A stretch of 53,006 nt of DNA from Lactiplantibacillus modestisalitolerans (GCF_005405425.1 NZ_BJEA01000002.1:1-53006), one strand, 5' to 3'. Positions 24,616 to 33,167 are shown, counted from the first letter of the stretch. The notes: generated by a model from the sequence alone, not told the origin. A program made the numbers and translations.

Positions 24616-25545
24616 ATGCTTTAAAGCTGCGGTTAGTTGGGCTAAGAAGACGGTGACTAAGTCCTGTTCAACCGCGTTAAGGGGTTTGTCAGTCGGGTAG
24701 GCGATAAAGTAGTTCAACGAAACGACGTCCAGCGGTAACGGGTAGAGGTTATACGCGTCCGGTTGGAGTGCAACGTGCACGCTATCCGGCAGTAAGGTGA
24801 TGCCGAGTCCTTGCTGGGCGAGTTTTGCGATTGTTAGCGTATTCGTACTTTCAAGGACGATTTGCGGCTCGATTTTAAATTTTTGCAGCAAGTAGTCGAC
24901 TTGGCGCCGAATTGACGACCCCCGCGGTGAAACTAGTAACGGGGCCTGTAATAGTTGGCGCATCGAGAGACTATCAGCCTCGAGGGTGGCCTGATTTGCC
25001 CGGTAGAGCGGCGATGTCTTGGGAATAATTGCGTAGTAACCGTCTTGACCCCGGTCACGGACGGTCAGCCCGGGCGCAACGGTTTCTGGATTTTGACCGA
25101 ATAAAAAGTCAAGTTCACCGTGTAACAAACGCTGTTCGTTGCGCTCGGCGGTGTCTTCGGTCAGCTCAAGGTGAAGTTGTGGGTGGCGGGCTAAATAGGT
25201 TGGCAAGACCAGTGGCAGCAAGTAGTAACCCAAGCTGGCCAGCACCCCCACCCGGACCACGTTGTTGGTGGGAGTCGTGTACTGGCTGAGTTGTTTGGCG
25301 AAACGGTCCTTTTCACTTTCGAGGGTCGTTAAATATTGGTAATAAACGCGCCCGGCCGCCGTTAACGCTAAGGGACTGCGGTCCCGATTGATAATCGCGA
25401 CGCCTAATTTTTGTTCCGTTCGTTGAATCGTTTGGGTTAAATAGGGTTGGGAAATATATAGGTCGCGAGCGGCGCGGGTAAAGTTGCCGTGCTTTAACAG
25501 CGCGTCTAAAAAACGCAACATGTTGATGGAACTTGGCTGTGGCAA
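24613..25545 (-). CDS. hcrR: LysR-type regulator, HcrR-like
   Basis: A 310-residue LysR protein. The N-terminal helix-turn-helix (NMLRFLDALLKHGNFTRAARDLYISQPYLTQTI in outline, residues 8-45) is followed by a periplasmic-binding-fold effector domain. The start is a TTG with AAGGAGG eight bases upstream. The gene is divergent from two reductase genes. In Lactiplantibacillus plantarum a LysR gene stands in the same place next to the hydroxycinnamate reductase genes, so I infer that this protein senses hydroxycinnamic acids or similar and activates them. Its own -10 box on the minus strand lies inside the palindrome TGCTATTATAGCA (25577-25589), which could allow autoregulation. Confidence 0.75.
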   Translation of the reverse strand: MPQPSSINMLRFLDALLKHGNFTRAARDLYISQPYLTQTIQRTEQKLGVAIINRDRSPLALTAAGRVYYQYLTTLESEKDRFAKQLSQYTTPTNNVVRVGVLASLGYYLLPLVLPTYLARHPQLHLELTEDTAERNEQRLLHGELDFLFGQNPETVAPGLTVRDRGQDGYYAIIPKTSPLYRANQATLEADSLSMRQLLQAPLLVSPRGSSIRRQVDYLLQKFKIEPQIVLESTNTLTIAKLAQQGLGITLLPDSVHVALQPDAYNLYPLPLDVVSLNYFIAYPTDKPLNAVEQDLVTVFLAQLTAALKH

Positions 25546-25576
25546 TGAAGCTTCCTCCTTAGTGCGATAACAATAT

Positions 25577-25666
25577 TGCTATTATAGCATAGATAAATAA
25601 ATATTTCACAATCTAGGACGCCTGCCCTAAACTAATCTTGACCACAAAATAGTGCAATTTTAAACT
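25577..25666. promoter_or_regulatory. Divergent hcrR/hcrA promoter region
   Basis: The palindrome TGCTATTATAGCA at 25577-25589 overlaps the minus-strand TATAAT of the lysR gene. On the plus strand TTGACC (25638-25643) and TAAACT (25661-25666) are 17 bases apart and should start the reductase operon. LysR sites are expected in between, but I cannot single one out. Confidence 0.6.
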
Positions 25667-25730
25667 CATGTGATGTGGTAGATAATGTTTTTGTTATGAA
25701 GATGAACAACCTTAGAAAGGGTGTCGAACG

Positions 25731-26348
25731 ATGAAATTAGTCGGACTCGTGGGAACCAATGCGACCCACTCGACCAACCGGCAATTGTTGCAATACATGC
25801 AACGGCACTTTGCCAACCAATCAACGCTAACTATTTGTGAAATTGCAGACTTACCAGCTTTTAACGAACCCGCTGACCGGACCGTTCCGGCTGCGGTTCA
25901 GGAACTATCAGATAAAATTGAGGCTGCCGACGGGGTGATTTTTGCCACCCCGGAATACGACCATTCCATTCCAGCCGCTTTAAAGAGTGCCATTGAATGG
26001 TTATCCTATACGACCCGCCCATTGATCAATAAACCGGTCCTAATTGTGGGTGCGTCTAACGGTGCTTTGGGCACCTCGCGTGCCCAGGCCCACCTCCGGC
26101 AAATCTTAGAAGCCCCCGAATTAAAGGCTTTGATCGTACCGAACGTTTCGTTCATGCTCGGGCACTCGCTACAAGCCTTTGACGAGCAGGGCGCTTTGAT
26201 TGATCAAGCCAAAGTTGGTGAACTGGATAACGCCTTTAACGCCTTCGTTAACTTTGTAACGCTCGCTGACAAATTGCTGCCTAGCAGCCAGTTCTTTAAT
26301 CAAACTAAGCAATTTTCATGGAAACAAATTACGGACGGGGAGGACTAA
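25731..26348 (+). CDS. hcrA: NADPH-dependent FMN reductase, HcrA-like
   Basis: A 205-residue flavodoxin-fold protein of the NADPH_FMN_red family. It starts [20 protein letters not shown] with the phosphate loop, then [21 protein letters not shown], the flavin-contacting segment. It should pass electrons from NAD(P)H to flavin in the cytoplasm. It is clearly paralogous to the first 180 residues of the next protein, which starts [20 protein letters not shown], so the two arose by duplication. A gap of two bases links the two coding regions. In L. plantarum the equivalent pair is needed to reduce hydroxycinnamic acids such as p-coumaric and caffeic acid. The functional transfer is inference from gene order and domains. 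Confidence 0.78.
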   Translation: MKLVGLVGTNATHSTNRQLLQYMQRHFANQSTLTICEIADLPAFNEPADRTVPAAVQELSDKIEAADGVIFATPEYDHSIPAALKSAIEWLSYTTRPLINKPVLIVGASNGALGTSRAQAHLRQILEAPELKALIVPNVSFMLGHSLQAFDEQGALIDQAKVGELDNAFNAFVNFVTLADKLLPSSQFFNQTKQFSWKQITDGED

Positions 26349-26350
26349 CG

Positions 26351-28783
26351 ATGAAATTAATTGGAATTGCCGGAACGAATGCCGCGCACTCGTTTAACCG
26401 TCAACTACTAACCTTTATGCAACGGCACTTTGAGTCGCAAGCCGAGATTGAATTACTATCCTTAGACGACGTGCCGCTCTTTAACGAATCAAATGACCAG
26501 TCGGATAGTCCCGTTATTCAGCGCTTTAACCAAAAAATTGAAGCGGCCGACGGGGTAATTATTGCGACGCCCGAACACAACCATTCCATTCCGTCCGCTT
26601 TGAAGAGCATTCTTGAATGGTTATCGTTTAAATTACACCCACTGGATGGTAAGCCGGTCATGATCGTCGGTGCGGCTTACAGTGTGCAAGGTTCGTCGCG
26701 GGCCCAACTGCATTTACGGCAGATTTTAGACGCACCAGGCGTTAACGCCATAGTAATGCCTGGTTCCGAATTTTTACTGGGACGGGCGCAGGATGCGTTC
26801 GACGATCAGGGCAACCTAAAGGTAAGTGGTACCGTGGACTTTTTGGATAGTTGCTTTGCGAAGTTCCAAAAGTTTGCGCGGATCGCTGCTGAATTGAACG
26901 TTCCGGATGCCGTGAGCTACCAGCCAGGGACTTACGACGTGACGGCGGTTGGTCATAACGGCGAGTTGCCGATGGCGGTTACCTTGTCCAAGGATCGAAT
27001 TGAAAAGATCGATATTGATACTTCGACCGAAACGGAAGGCATTGCGGACGTGGCCTTTGAGCGAATCCCGAAGGAAATTATTGATGGTCAGACGCTGGCC
27101 GTTGACGCGATCTCCGGGGCTTCGATTACTAGTAATGGGGTCATTAACGGGGTCGCTCAGGCGATTAAGCAGGCCGGAGCCAACCCCGACGCTTTGAAAA
27201 AACAACGCACAACCGCTAAGACAACTGAACCAGCCGTCCACGAAATCACGACTGACGTGGCAATCGTGGGCGCCGGTGGGGCCGGCTTAACGGCGGCTGC
27301 CAAGGTTTTGCAGGCAGGTAAACGCGCCCTCGTGCTTGAGAAGTTCCCGTCCGTTGGTGGCAACACCGTCCGGGCTGGGGGCCCAATGAATGCGGCGGAT
27401 CCTGATTGGCAAAGTCAATTTGACGCCATTCCGGGTGAAAAGCACACGTTGCAGGCGCTAGCGTCAATTGACGAGGCCACGATTGACCCCGAATACTTGG
27501 CTGATTTCCAGCAATTAAAGGCGGAAATCAAACGCTACCTCGAACAAACGGATGGTCAAACGGGCTACTTGTTTGATTCGAAGCTGTTGCACCGGATTCA
27601 AACTTACCTGGGTGGTAAGCGGCGTGATTTAAAGGGCCATAAGATTTATGGTCAGTACGATTTAGTCAAGGAATTAACGGATAACGCGCTTGATTCCGTA
27701 AAATGGTTGGAAAGTATCGGGGTTCAGTTTGATAAGAGTCAGGTCACGATGCCGGTTGGGGCCATTTGGCGTCGCGGGCATAAGCCAATGGGCGACCTCG
27801 GCTTTGCTTACATTAAGACCCTCAAAAAGTTTGTCAACGATAATGGCGGCACCATCATGACTGAAACCGACGTTCAGCAGTTAACGACGAGTGACGGCCA
27901 AATTACGGGTGTGCTCGCTAACGGACCTCAGGGTGAAGAAGTCGTTGTTCACGCCAAGGCCGTTATTCTGGCGTCCGGTGGTTTTGCAGCGAACACCAAG
28001 ATGCTCCAACGTTACAATACGTACTGGACGGCGATTGATGACGACATCAAGACAACTAACTCGCCAGCTATGACTGGTGACGGAATTAAGCTTGGAACCC
28101 GGGTGGGGGCCGATCTCGTTGGGATGGGCTTCTCACAAATGATGCCGGTCTCTGATCCGGAGACTGGGGAGCTCTTCAGTGGCTTGCAAGTGCCACCGCA
28201 GAACTACGTGATGGTCAACCAACAGGGTCGCCGATTCGTCAACGAATACGGTAGCCGGGATGAATTGACCCAGGCGGCCATCGATAATGGGAGCCTGTTC
28301 TACTTGATTGCGGATGATGAAATCAAGAAGACTGCCTACAACACGACCCAGGAAAAAATTGATCAGCAAGTTGCCGCCGGTACGCTCTTTAGAGCTGACA
28401 GCTTGGCCGACCTCGCCAAGCAGATCAAGATGGATCCCGCCGCGTTAGAACAGACGATTGCGGATTATAACCGCTACGTCGATGCGGGGGACGACCCTGA
28501 ATTCCATAAGAACGCCTTCGACCTTAAGGTCCAAGTGGCGCCGTTTTACGCGACGCCCCGGAAGCCAGCGACCCACCATACGATGGGTGGTTTGAAAATC
28601 GATACCGGCGCACGCGTCTTAAATGCTGGTGGTCAAACCATTAACGGGTTATACGCTGCTGGGGAAGTTGCTGGTGGGATTCACGCCGGTAACCGCCTAG
28701 GCGGGAACTCGTTAGCTGACATTTTTACGTTCGGTCGGATTGCGGCGGAAAGTGCGCTGACGGATCGCGTTTCTGAAGATTAG
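26351..28783 (+). CDS. hcrB: Fused flavin reductase / FMN-binding / fumarate-reductase-type flavoprotein, HcrB-like
   Basis: A three-part protein of 810 residues. Residues 1-185 are an NADPH-dependent FMN reductase domain. Residues of about 200-290 are an FMN_bind domain with [10 protein letters not shown], the site where ApbE links FMN covalently to a Thr or Ser. From about 300 an FAD_binding_2 domain has [14 protein letters not shown] and ends in [17 protein letters not shown], as in fumarate and urocanate reductases. No signal peptide is present, so it is cytoplasmic. Electrons should run from NAD(P)H through the two FMN sites and FAD to an enoate double bond. The layout matches hydroxycinnamate or acrylate-type reductases. 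I chose the ATG just after the hcrA stop, with GGGGAGG upstream. The exact acceptor is inferred. Confidence 0.85.
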   Translation: MKLIGIAGTNAAHSFNRQLLTFMQRHFESQAEIELLSLDDVPLFNESNDQSDSPVIQRFNQKIEAADGVIIATPEHNHSIPSALKSILEWLSFKLHPLDGKPVMIVGAAYSVQGSSRAQLHLRQILDAPGVNAIVMPGSEFLLGRAQDAFDDQGNLKVSGTVDFLDSCFAKFQKFARIAAELNVPDAVSYQPGTYDVTAVGHNGELPMAVTLSKDRIEKIDIDTSTETEGIADVAFERIPKEIIDGQTLAVDAISGASITSNGVINGVAQAIKQAGANPDALKKQRTTAKTTEPAVHEITTDVAIVGAGGAGLTAAAKVLQAGKRALVLEKFPSVGGNTVRAGGPMNAADPDWQSQFDAIPGEKHTLQALASIDEATIDPEYLADFQQLKAEIKRYLEQTDGQTGYLFDSKLLHRIQTYLGGKRRDLKGHKIYGQYDLVKELTDNALDSVKWLESIGVQFDKSQVTMPVGAIWRRGHKPMGDLGFAYIKTLKKFVNDNGGTIMTETDVQQLTTSDGQITGVLANGPQGEEVVVHAKAVILASGGFAANTKMLQRYNTYWTAIDDDIKTTNSPAMTGDGIKLGTRVGADLVGMGFSQMMPVSDPETGELFSGLQVPPQNYVMVNQQGRRFVNEYGSRDELTQAAIDNGSLFYLIADDEIKKTAYNTTQEKIDQQVAAGTLFRADSLADLAKQIKMDPAALEQTIADYNRYVDAGDDPEFHKNAFDLKVQVAPFYATPRKPATHHTMGGLKIDTGARVLNAGGQTINGLYAAGEVAGGIHAGNRLGGNSLADIFTFGRIAAESALTDRVSED

Positions 28784-28876
28784 CTTTAATGAAAAAAATG
28801 AATGTGTATTAAGTTCGAGCGGTGAGCCGCGGCTTGGTCATAAGCTATTGACTAAGGTGGTGAAACTGCTTGGGTA

Positions 28877-28909
28877 AGGGCCAACTCGTCTTTGAGTGGG
28901 TCCTTTTTA
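28877..28909 (+). terminator. Terminator of the reductase operon
   Basis: GGGCCAACTC pairs with GAGTGGGTCC (two mismatches) and runs into TTTTT. It lies about 95 bases after the hcrB-like stop. Confidence 0.75.
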
Positions 28910-28946
28910 ATTTTATGAAAATGACACAATGATTATAAAATGGTGA

Positions 28947-28975
28947 TTGACACGTTAGAATCGTACGCCTATCAT
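28947..28975 (+). promoter_or_regulatory. Strong sigma-A promoter for the MFS leader
   Basis: TTGACA (28947-28952) and TATCAT (28970-28975) are exactly 17 bases apart. Transcription should begin near 28982 and give a leader of about 160 bases before the MFS start codon. Confidence 0.75.
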
Positions 28976-28981
28976 TAAATA

Positions 28982-29035
28982 ATGCTAAGAATTAAAATCT
29001 TCTTGTATACGATTAGAAACTTGAGTTGGACTTAA
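28982..29035 (+). CDS. Possible leader peptide MLRIKIFLYTIRNLSWT
   Basis: A 17-codon frame whose ATG coincides with the predicted transcription start, so it would be translated without a ribosome site. Its TAA stop lies inside the 5' arm of the following terminator hairpin. Such an arrangement would let a ribosome stalled near the end open the hairpin. There is no Shine-Dalgarno motif and the frame may be chance; the case rests on position only. Confidence 0.35.
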   Translation: MLRIKIFLYTIRNLSWT

Positions 29036-29073
29036 CCGGGGTGATCATCGTTTAGCCTGGTTAAGTTTTTTTA
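29030..29073 (+). terminator. Leader terminator (candidate attenuator) before an MFS gene
   Basis: ACTTAACC.GG pairs with CC.GGTTAAGT and is followed by T7. It sits between a strong promoter and the MFS start codon, so it is inside the leader RNA, not at a gene end. Confidence 0.75.
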
Positions 29074-29144
29074 TGAGTACGGTTGGTTGAAGCAATCGTT
29101 GCGGTAGCACGCAAGAAGACAGCAACGTGAGGGGATGACGGATC

Positions 29145-30308
29145 ATGAGCCATATTAGGAAAAATACGATTTACATCTATGCGTTTTGGGGGGCCTTATT
29201 TTTTGAGCGTTCCATTTGGATTAACTACTTACAGCACCAGCGATTTACGACGATTCAAATTGGCTTGTTACAAACGTTACTGACCCTAGCCATGTTTGTT
29301 TGTGAGTTACCTTCGGGCGTCTTGACGGATCGGTTAGGGCCTAAAAGGACGATGAATTTAGGCCATGTTTTGATTATTGTCTATTTATTATCAATGTTAC
29401 TAGCGGTTAATTATGCGAGTTTGATCGTTGGGTTTCTTGCTTATGGGGTGGGGCTATCGTTAATTTCTGGTAGTGATCAGACCTTACTGTACCAATTTCA
29501 TCCCGAGGAAAACTATCAACATAAGATTGGTATCTTTGAAGCCATTACAATTATTGGGTTAGCGCTTAGCTCGTTACTTGGTGGCTACCTGACGACGATT
29601 GCGTGGTCGGCTATTTTTGTGATTGGCATCGTAACTCAGCTGGGGTCCATGATTTTACTGGGGCTCATTAAAGTTAGTCCGAGTTCGGCGGACCAGCCCG
29701 TAAACGAAACACAATCAATCAAACAGTTGCTAGCGACATTGTTAGCCACGCTTAAAATGCGGCATATTCGCTACTTGGTACTGACTGCCGCCTTGTTTGA
29801 AGGTTCGATATCGGTTCTAATTAACTTTGCACAGTTATTATTTTCGGCAAAACATTTTTCGGCGTACGCGGCAGCCGTTATTTTAACGGTCGCAACCGGC
29901 TTTTCGGCGGTCGCGTCAGTCATGTTGGAAAAGATTTCGCTTAAAATTGGGACTAAGCGTTCAATTATTACCTTTTTTATCGTGACGATGCTGATGTTTC
30001 TGCCGTTATTTAGTGGTGCGTTCACGTGGGTTATTGTTGGTTTCTTGATGATGCAGTTTAGTTTTGAGTTCGTTGACGTGGCTTTGAACGCGGTGATTCA
30101 AGACCTTGCTAACGATCGAATTCGGACGTCCTTGATTTCCAGTGTTAACACGCTGACGGCGGGATTGATGTTTGTTGAAACGATGTTGGTTTCGGGCTTA
30201 TTTTCCAAGTTTGGTGTGACTAACGCCTTCATTGTATTTGGGGTGGTCACGACGTTACTGGCACTACTCCTGTATGGGGGCTTTTTGAGGACGTCGAAAA
30301 GTGCGTAG
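29145..30308 (+). CDS. MFS transporter, putative drug efflux type
   Basis: A 387-residue protein with about eleven to twelve membrane helices. The start (YAFWGALFFERSIWINYLQ) and the loop motif GVLTDRLGPKRTM between helices 2 and 3 match the major facilitator signature GxLaDrxGrkxxl. A weaker repeat of that motif appears in the second half. Base composition is visibly more A+T-rich than that of the flanking hcrB and trmB genes, which suggests later acquisition. Expression probably depends on the leader terminator described separately, a pattern common for antibiotic-inducible pumps. GAGGGGA precedes the ATG. The substrate is unknown. Confidence 0.82.
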   Translation: MSHIRKNTIYIYAFWGALFFERSIWINYLQHQRFTTIQIGLLQTLLTLAMFVCELPSGVLTDRLGPKRTMNLGHVLIIVYLLSMLLAVNYASLIVGFLAYGVGLSLISGSDQTLLYQFHPEENYQHKIGIFEAITIIGLALSSLLGGYLTTIAWSAIFVIGIVTQLGSMILLGLIKVSPSSADQPVNETQSIKQLLATLLATLKMRHIRYLVLTAALFEGSISVLINFAQLLFSAKHFSAYAAAVILTVATGFSAVASVMLEKISLKIGTKRSIITFFIVTMLMFLPLFSGAFTWVIVGFLMMQFSFEFVDVALNAVIQDLANDRIRTSLISSVNTLTAGLMFVETMLVSGLFSKFGVTNAFIVFGVVTTLLALLLYGGFLRTSKSA

Positions 30309-30366
30309 TGTAATAGCGCAAGTGCCTAAATGAATTTGAGCTCAGTTGTAAAATGGAGATTAAATT

Positions 30367-30420
30367 AAGATCGGAGATTTAGGGTCGTGTACAATCCCTG
30401 AATCCCCGATCTTTGATTTT
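30367..30420 (+). terminator. Terminator after the MFS gene
   Basis: AAGATCGGAGATTTAGGG and CCCTGAATCCCCGATCTT form an 18-base-pair stem with two non-matching positions, then a T-rich tail. Confidence 0.88.
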
Positions 30421-30460
30421 TCGTCACAATTTCTTACCACTTGCTTAATAACCGTTAGTT

Positions 30461-30516
30461 ATACTTGAAAATAAGCAACAAGTATTTCACATTGTAAACC
30501 AATGTCGGTATACTTG
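30461..30516 (+). promoter_or_regulatory. Alternating ATACTTG/CAAGTAT half-sites before the metalloprotease gene
   Basis: ATACTTG (30461-30467), CAAGTAT (30479-30485) and ATACTTG (30510-30516) alternate in orientation, with ACATTG/CAATGT nested between the last two. The middle element can pair with either neighbour. It may be a multi-site operator or a pair of mutually exclusive hairpins. Confidence 0.5.
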
Positions 30517-30564
30517 TGAAATCGGTAAATGTTACTGCTTTAAATTGTGATTGGAGTATCCTTG

Positions 30565-31290
30565 TTGTATAAAATAAAACGAATAATAATGACCATTGTT
30601 ACGGGTGCACTGCTCTTCGTCGCGGGCGTTGGGGTTAATCAAGCCCAGTCCGTATCGGCCAATGACTGGCAGGCGGGGTGGCAGACGGTGCGCAAACACG
30701 TCAACTGGTTTGCACGCTTAACCGATTTAGACCAGTTGACCTTGCAAACTGATGTGAAACAAACCAGTAGTTCTAAACAAAGCGGGAACACCGTGAAAGA
30801 CGCGACCAGCCAAACTCCGATTAACTCGTTAGTTGACGGGGCGGGGCTTAAGCGGACGTACTATTACCAATTTGGCGCCAACGTGACCCCGAAAGTGAAG
30901 CGCGCGTTTTTGGCCGCCATTCAGACTTATAATCAGACCGGTATTGTTAAGTTAGTGGCGGGAAAGGCACCACTGGGTCAAAATCAACTGACTTTAGGGA
31001 CTTACCATCAGACGTACAGTTCGGGAACGGTTGAGCTGGGGCACGGTGGCCCGGAAGTCAGCCAAACCGTTTGGAACGGGGGCAACCCAACTAACCACGG
31101 AACGGCGAAGCTCAACACGGCCTATTTGGGTAAGCAAACCGAGGCAGTTGCGGTCCACGAAATTGGCCACGCCCTTGGTTTATCGCATAGTAGTGACCAA
31201 TCGTCAGTGATGTACCCAGTCGAGCAGGGAACGGCCAAATTGACGACGGCGGATCTAACAGCGTTACGGCAGATTTATACTAATGGTTAA
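30565..31290 (+). CDS. Secreted matrixin-type zinc metalloprotease
   Basis: A protein of about 241 residues. A basic N-terminus and hydrophobic stretch ending QSVSA form a signal peptide. A Ser/Thr-rich spacer follows, then an M10-type catalytic domain with the zinc motif HEIGHALGLSH and the Met-turn SVMYP. This HExxHxxGxxH and Met-turn set defines metzincins; the short size without propeptide or hemopexin fits bacterial matrixin-like proteases of lactobacilli. It should act outside the cell. The start is uncertain: TTG codons at 30562 and 30565 follow GGAG, and an ATG lies further in at 30589. A GTG at 30547 is too early for the ribosome site. The substrate is unknown. Confidence 0.85.
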   Translation: MYKIKRIIMTIVTGALLFVAGVGVNQAQSVSANDWQAGWQTVRKHVNWFARLTDLDQLTLQTDVKQTSSSKQSGNTVKDATSQTPINSLVDGAGLKRTYYYQFGANVTPKVKRAFLAAIQTYNQTGIVKLVAGKAPLGQNQLTLGTYHQTYSSGTVELGHGGPEVSQTVWNGGNPTNHGTAKLNTAYLGKQTEAVAVHEIGHALGLSHSSDQSSVMYPVEQGTAKLTTADLTALRQIYTNG

Positions 31291-31316
31291 TAATGACAGG
31301 AATGGGTTTTTACCAA

Positions 31317-31361
31317 AGAACGACTATGTGCTGGAAATGACTAGTGCTGGTCGTTTTTATT
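31317..31361 (+). terminator. Terminator after the metalloprotease gene
   Basis: AACGAC pairs with GTCGTT across a partly self-complementary loop, followed by a T-run interrupted once. Confidence 0.55.
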
Positions 31362-31501
31362 GTATTTAAGGGGGACAATCTACTAGATTATGGAGCACTA
31401 AACGCGTTTTTAGCTGTTTGAGCGGTCTTCATGCGGTATGATAGAAGCAAAATTAAGTGGATCAGTGAATTAGCCAAAATACCACTAAGGAGGACTTCCA
31501 A

Positions 31502-31849
31502 ATGCCAACCCCCAAAATCTATCAGATGACCTTTAAACAAATTTATGAGGCCTACGTCAATAAAGTGACCCGTAAAGCGCGTTCCGAAGCCGATTTACGC
31601 CAAGTAATTTACTGGCTGACTGGCTATTCGGATGCGACTCTGAATGCGCAGATTGAGAGCGGTGTGACTATGGCAGCCTTTTTCGAGCAAGCACCAGCGT
31701 TGAATCCCCGTGCGGATGCGGTAACGGGAGTGATCTGTGGTGTACGGGTTGAAACTATTACAGAGCCACTGATGCGTAAAATTCGGATCTTGGATAAACT
31801 GGTTGATGAATTGGCGCGGGGGTGGTCGTTAGAGAAGATTAGGCGGTAG
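31502..31849 (+). CDS. DUF2200 family protein
   Basis: A 115-residue protein. IYQMTFKQIYEAYVNKVTRKARSEADL and VIYWLTGYSDATLNAQI carry the pattern of DUF2200, small soluble proteins of unknown function widespread in bacteria. The C-terminal part has the conserved ITEPLMRKIRILDKLVDELARG helix. There is no signal or membrane segment. AAGGAGG lies eight bases before the ATG. It appears to be a single gene, with a partial copy of the dispersed palindrome following it. No function is proposed. Confidence 0.88.
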   Translation: MPTPKIYQMTFKQIYEAYVNKVTRKARSEADLRQVIYWLTGYSDATLNAQIESGVTMAAFFEQAPALNPRADAVTGVICGVRVETITEPLMRKIRILDKLVDELARGWSLEKIRR

Positions 31850-31859
31850 GTGTTGCCAT

Positions 31860-31915
31860 GTAGCCAAAACGTGCGCCAAAAGTCAGCACACTCTTGATTA
31901 ACACTGAGCAAGCGT
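31860..31915 (-). repeat. Dispersed palindrome family, copy F (partial)
   Basis: TAGCCAAAACGTGCGCCAAAAGTCAG is the reverse of the family core CTGACTTTTGGCGCACG. Only this arm is clear; the remainder is diverged. Confidence 0.5.
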
Positions 31916-32000
31916 CACACCAACAATGAAAACGGTTAAAATTATTGTTCACAATCCCACAAAAGGCGTATACTAGTTAGAAATGAGTACGGAGGCATTG

Positions 32001-32327
32001 ATGATGGATGAAGAAAAAATTTGTCAGCAATTTGATCAGGTCGTGCGGCAACTTCGCGGCCAGCAACGCTTAGCTTTTAACCAATTTTGGCAGGCGTTTG
32101 TGGACGCGCACTTAGCTGATTTGATGACGAAGTATGATTGTACGGACGTTTACGAACTGGCGACCCACCATCCGCAAGTTTATCGCGAGTGGATTGCCCA
32201 GATCAAAATGGCGCTATACCGCCACGGGGTTGATGAACAGGGCTGGCAGCACTTAAGCTACGATGAGGCGGGAAACTTGCACATTCAACGCGAACAACAA
32301 ACCTTAATGATTCCAATTGAGGCTTAG
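32001..32327 (+). CDS. Hypothetical helical protein (about 108 aa)
   Basis: A small acidic, mostly helical protein. It contains FDQVVRQLRGQQRLAFNQFWQAF and a C-terminal LSYDEAGNLHIQREQQTLMIPIEA that reads as beta structure. No family is recognised and no signal or membrane segment is present. Two adjacent ATG codons lie five and eight bases behind GGAGG. An earlier ATG at 31983 precedes this ribosome site and was not used. A terminator follows directly. Confidence 0.68.
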   Translation: MMDEEKICQQFDQVVRQLRGQQRLAFNQFWQAFVDAHLADLMTKYDCTDVYELATHHPQVYREWIAQIKMALYRHGVDEQGWQHLSYDEAGNLHIQREQQTLMIPIEA

Positions 32328-32335
32328 TAAAGCAG

Positions 32336-32367
32336 TGATCTAGCCAGACGGCCGGGTCACTTTTTTG
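32336..32367 (+). terminator. Terminator after the small helical protein gene
   Basis: GTGA.C..GCC pairs with GGC..G.TCAC and runs into T6. Confidence 0.75.
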
Positions 32368-32389
32368 TATCGGTGCTGGTCACGCGTTC

Positions 32390-32502
32390 AATTGCGCCAT
32401 TATGGGGATTGCGGTTGGCGCAATTTAATTATAGGTGGTTAGATTGTTAACGTGCAAAATTGCACAAAGTGGATTGACAGTGGCTTGCGAGACTTTTATA
32501 CT
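32390..32502 (+). promoter_or_regulatory. Promoter with two upstream palindromes for the thioredoxin-fold gene
   Basis: TTGACA (32474-32479) and TATACT (32497-32502) are 17 bases apart. Upstream lie AATTGCGCCA/TGGCGCAATT (32390-32399 and 32416-32425) and the palindrome GTGCAAAATTGCAC (32452-32465), which ends eight bases before the -35 box. These are candidate activator or repressor sites. Confidence 0.65.
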
Positions 32503-32599
32503 AAAGGTAAAGGTTAACAGTTGTCGTGTTCGCTTGACCGCTATCTTGTGATTTTATTATCATAACGATTAGCGGCCGCAATTTTAGGAGGTTATCGCA

Positions 32600-33106
32600 A
32601 TGAGTGAGTTTCATTTTAACGTTGATCAACAAGAAACTTTGACGTACGGGTCAGCTACGGCTCCGCATAAGTTAGTCGCCGTCTTAAACTTAGGGTGTAC
32701 CGCATCGCAAAAATGGTGGTTGGCGAACCAAGCGGAACTATTGAAAGCTGCTGACCAGGGCCAATTAGTACTCCACTTGAAGTTCTGGAACAAAAAGAAG
32801 ACGGCCCTGACTAACGGTAACATCGCCCAGGAATTCATTGATTACAATGACCCTGAAACGGCGTTACGGTACGTGGATGCCGTCTTTAACAATCAAGCTA
32901 TTTTACGCTCATACGACTGCGAAGACGTCCCCGCATACTTAGAAAAGCGCTTTGGGGTTCGGCCATACGCCCACGCTGAACAGGTTAAGCACCGGGTGGC
33001 TCAACAAACCTTCCAAAACGAAATTGCGACCGTCCCAACTTTGATTTACGATGATCAAAAATTCACTGGCGACCAGTGGGCAGACCGGGAAGCCGTTTTA
33101 AATTAA
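32600..33106 (+). CDS. DsbA/thioredoxin-fold protein without CXXC
   Basis: A 168-residue cytoplasmic protein. The start HKLVAVLNLGCTASQKWW resembles the Thioredoxin_4 (DsbA-like) motif region, but only one cysteine is present, so the active site is C-T-A-S instead of C-x-x-C. The C-terminal VPTLIYDDQKFTGDQW supplies the cis-proline loop (TVPT) and the last strand. Monothiol or redox-inactive members of this group occur in lactobacilli; a role as a stress protein or thiol-binding protein is possible but unproven. AGGAGG precedes the ATG. The strong promoter with two palindromes upstream suggests tight control. Confidence 0.75.
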   Translation: MSEFHFNVDQQETLTYGSATAPHKLVAVLNLGCTASQKWWLANQAELLKAADQGQLVLHLKFWNKKKTALTNGNIAQEFIDYNDPETALRYVDAVFNNQAILRSYDCEDVPAYLEKRFGVRPYAHAEQVKHRVAQQTFQNEIATVPTLIYDDQKFTGDQWADREAVLN

Positions 33107-33131
33107 CAAATTAGTAGGCACATTAAGCAAA

Positions 33132-33167
33132 GCACCCCACGAGCAATGGCTCGTGGGGCGTTTTTTA
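33132..33167 (+). terminator. Terminator after the thioredoxin-fold gene
   Basis: A perfect ten-base stem CCCCACGAGC/GCTCGTGGGG is followed by T6. Confidence 0.95.

Noticed and set aside
28800-28909. A T-box riboswitch, suggested by AAGGTGGTGAAACTGC before a terminator
   Set aside because: The essential ACCGCG part of the T-box is absent, and the hairpin lies at the end of the reductase operon, before the next promoter. It is read as a plain terminator.
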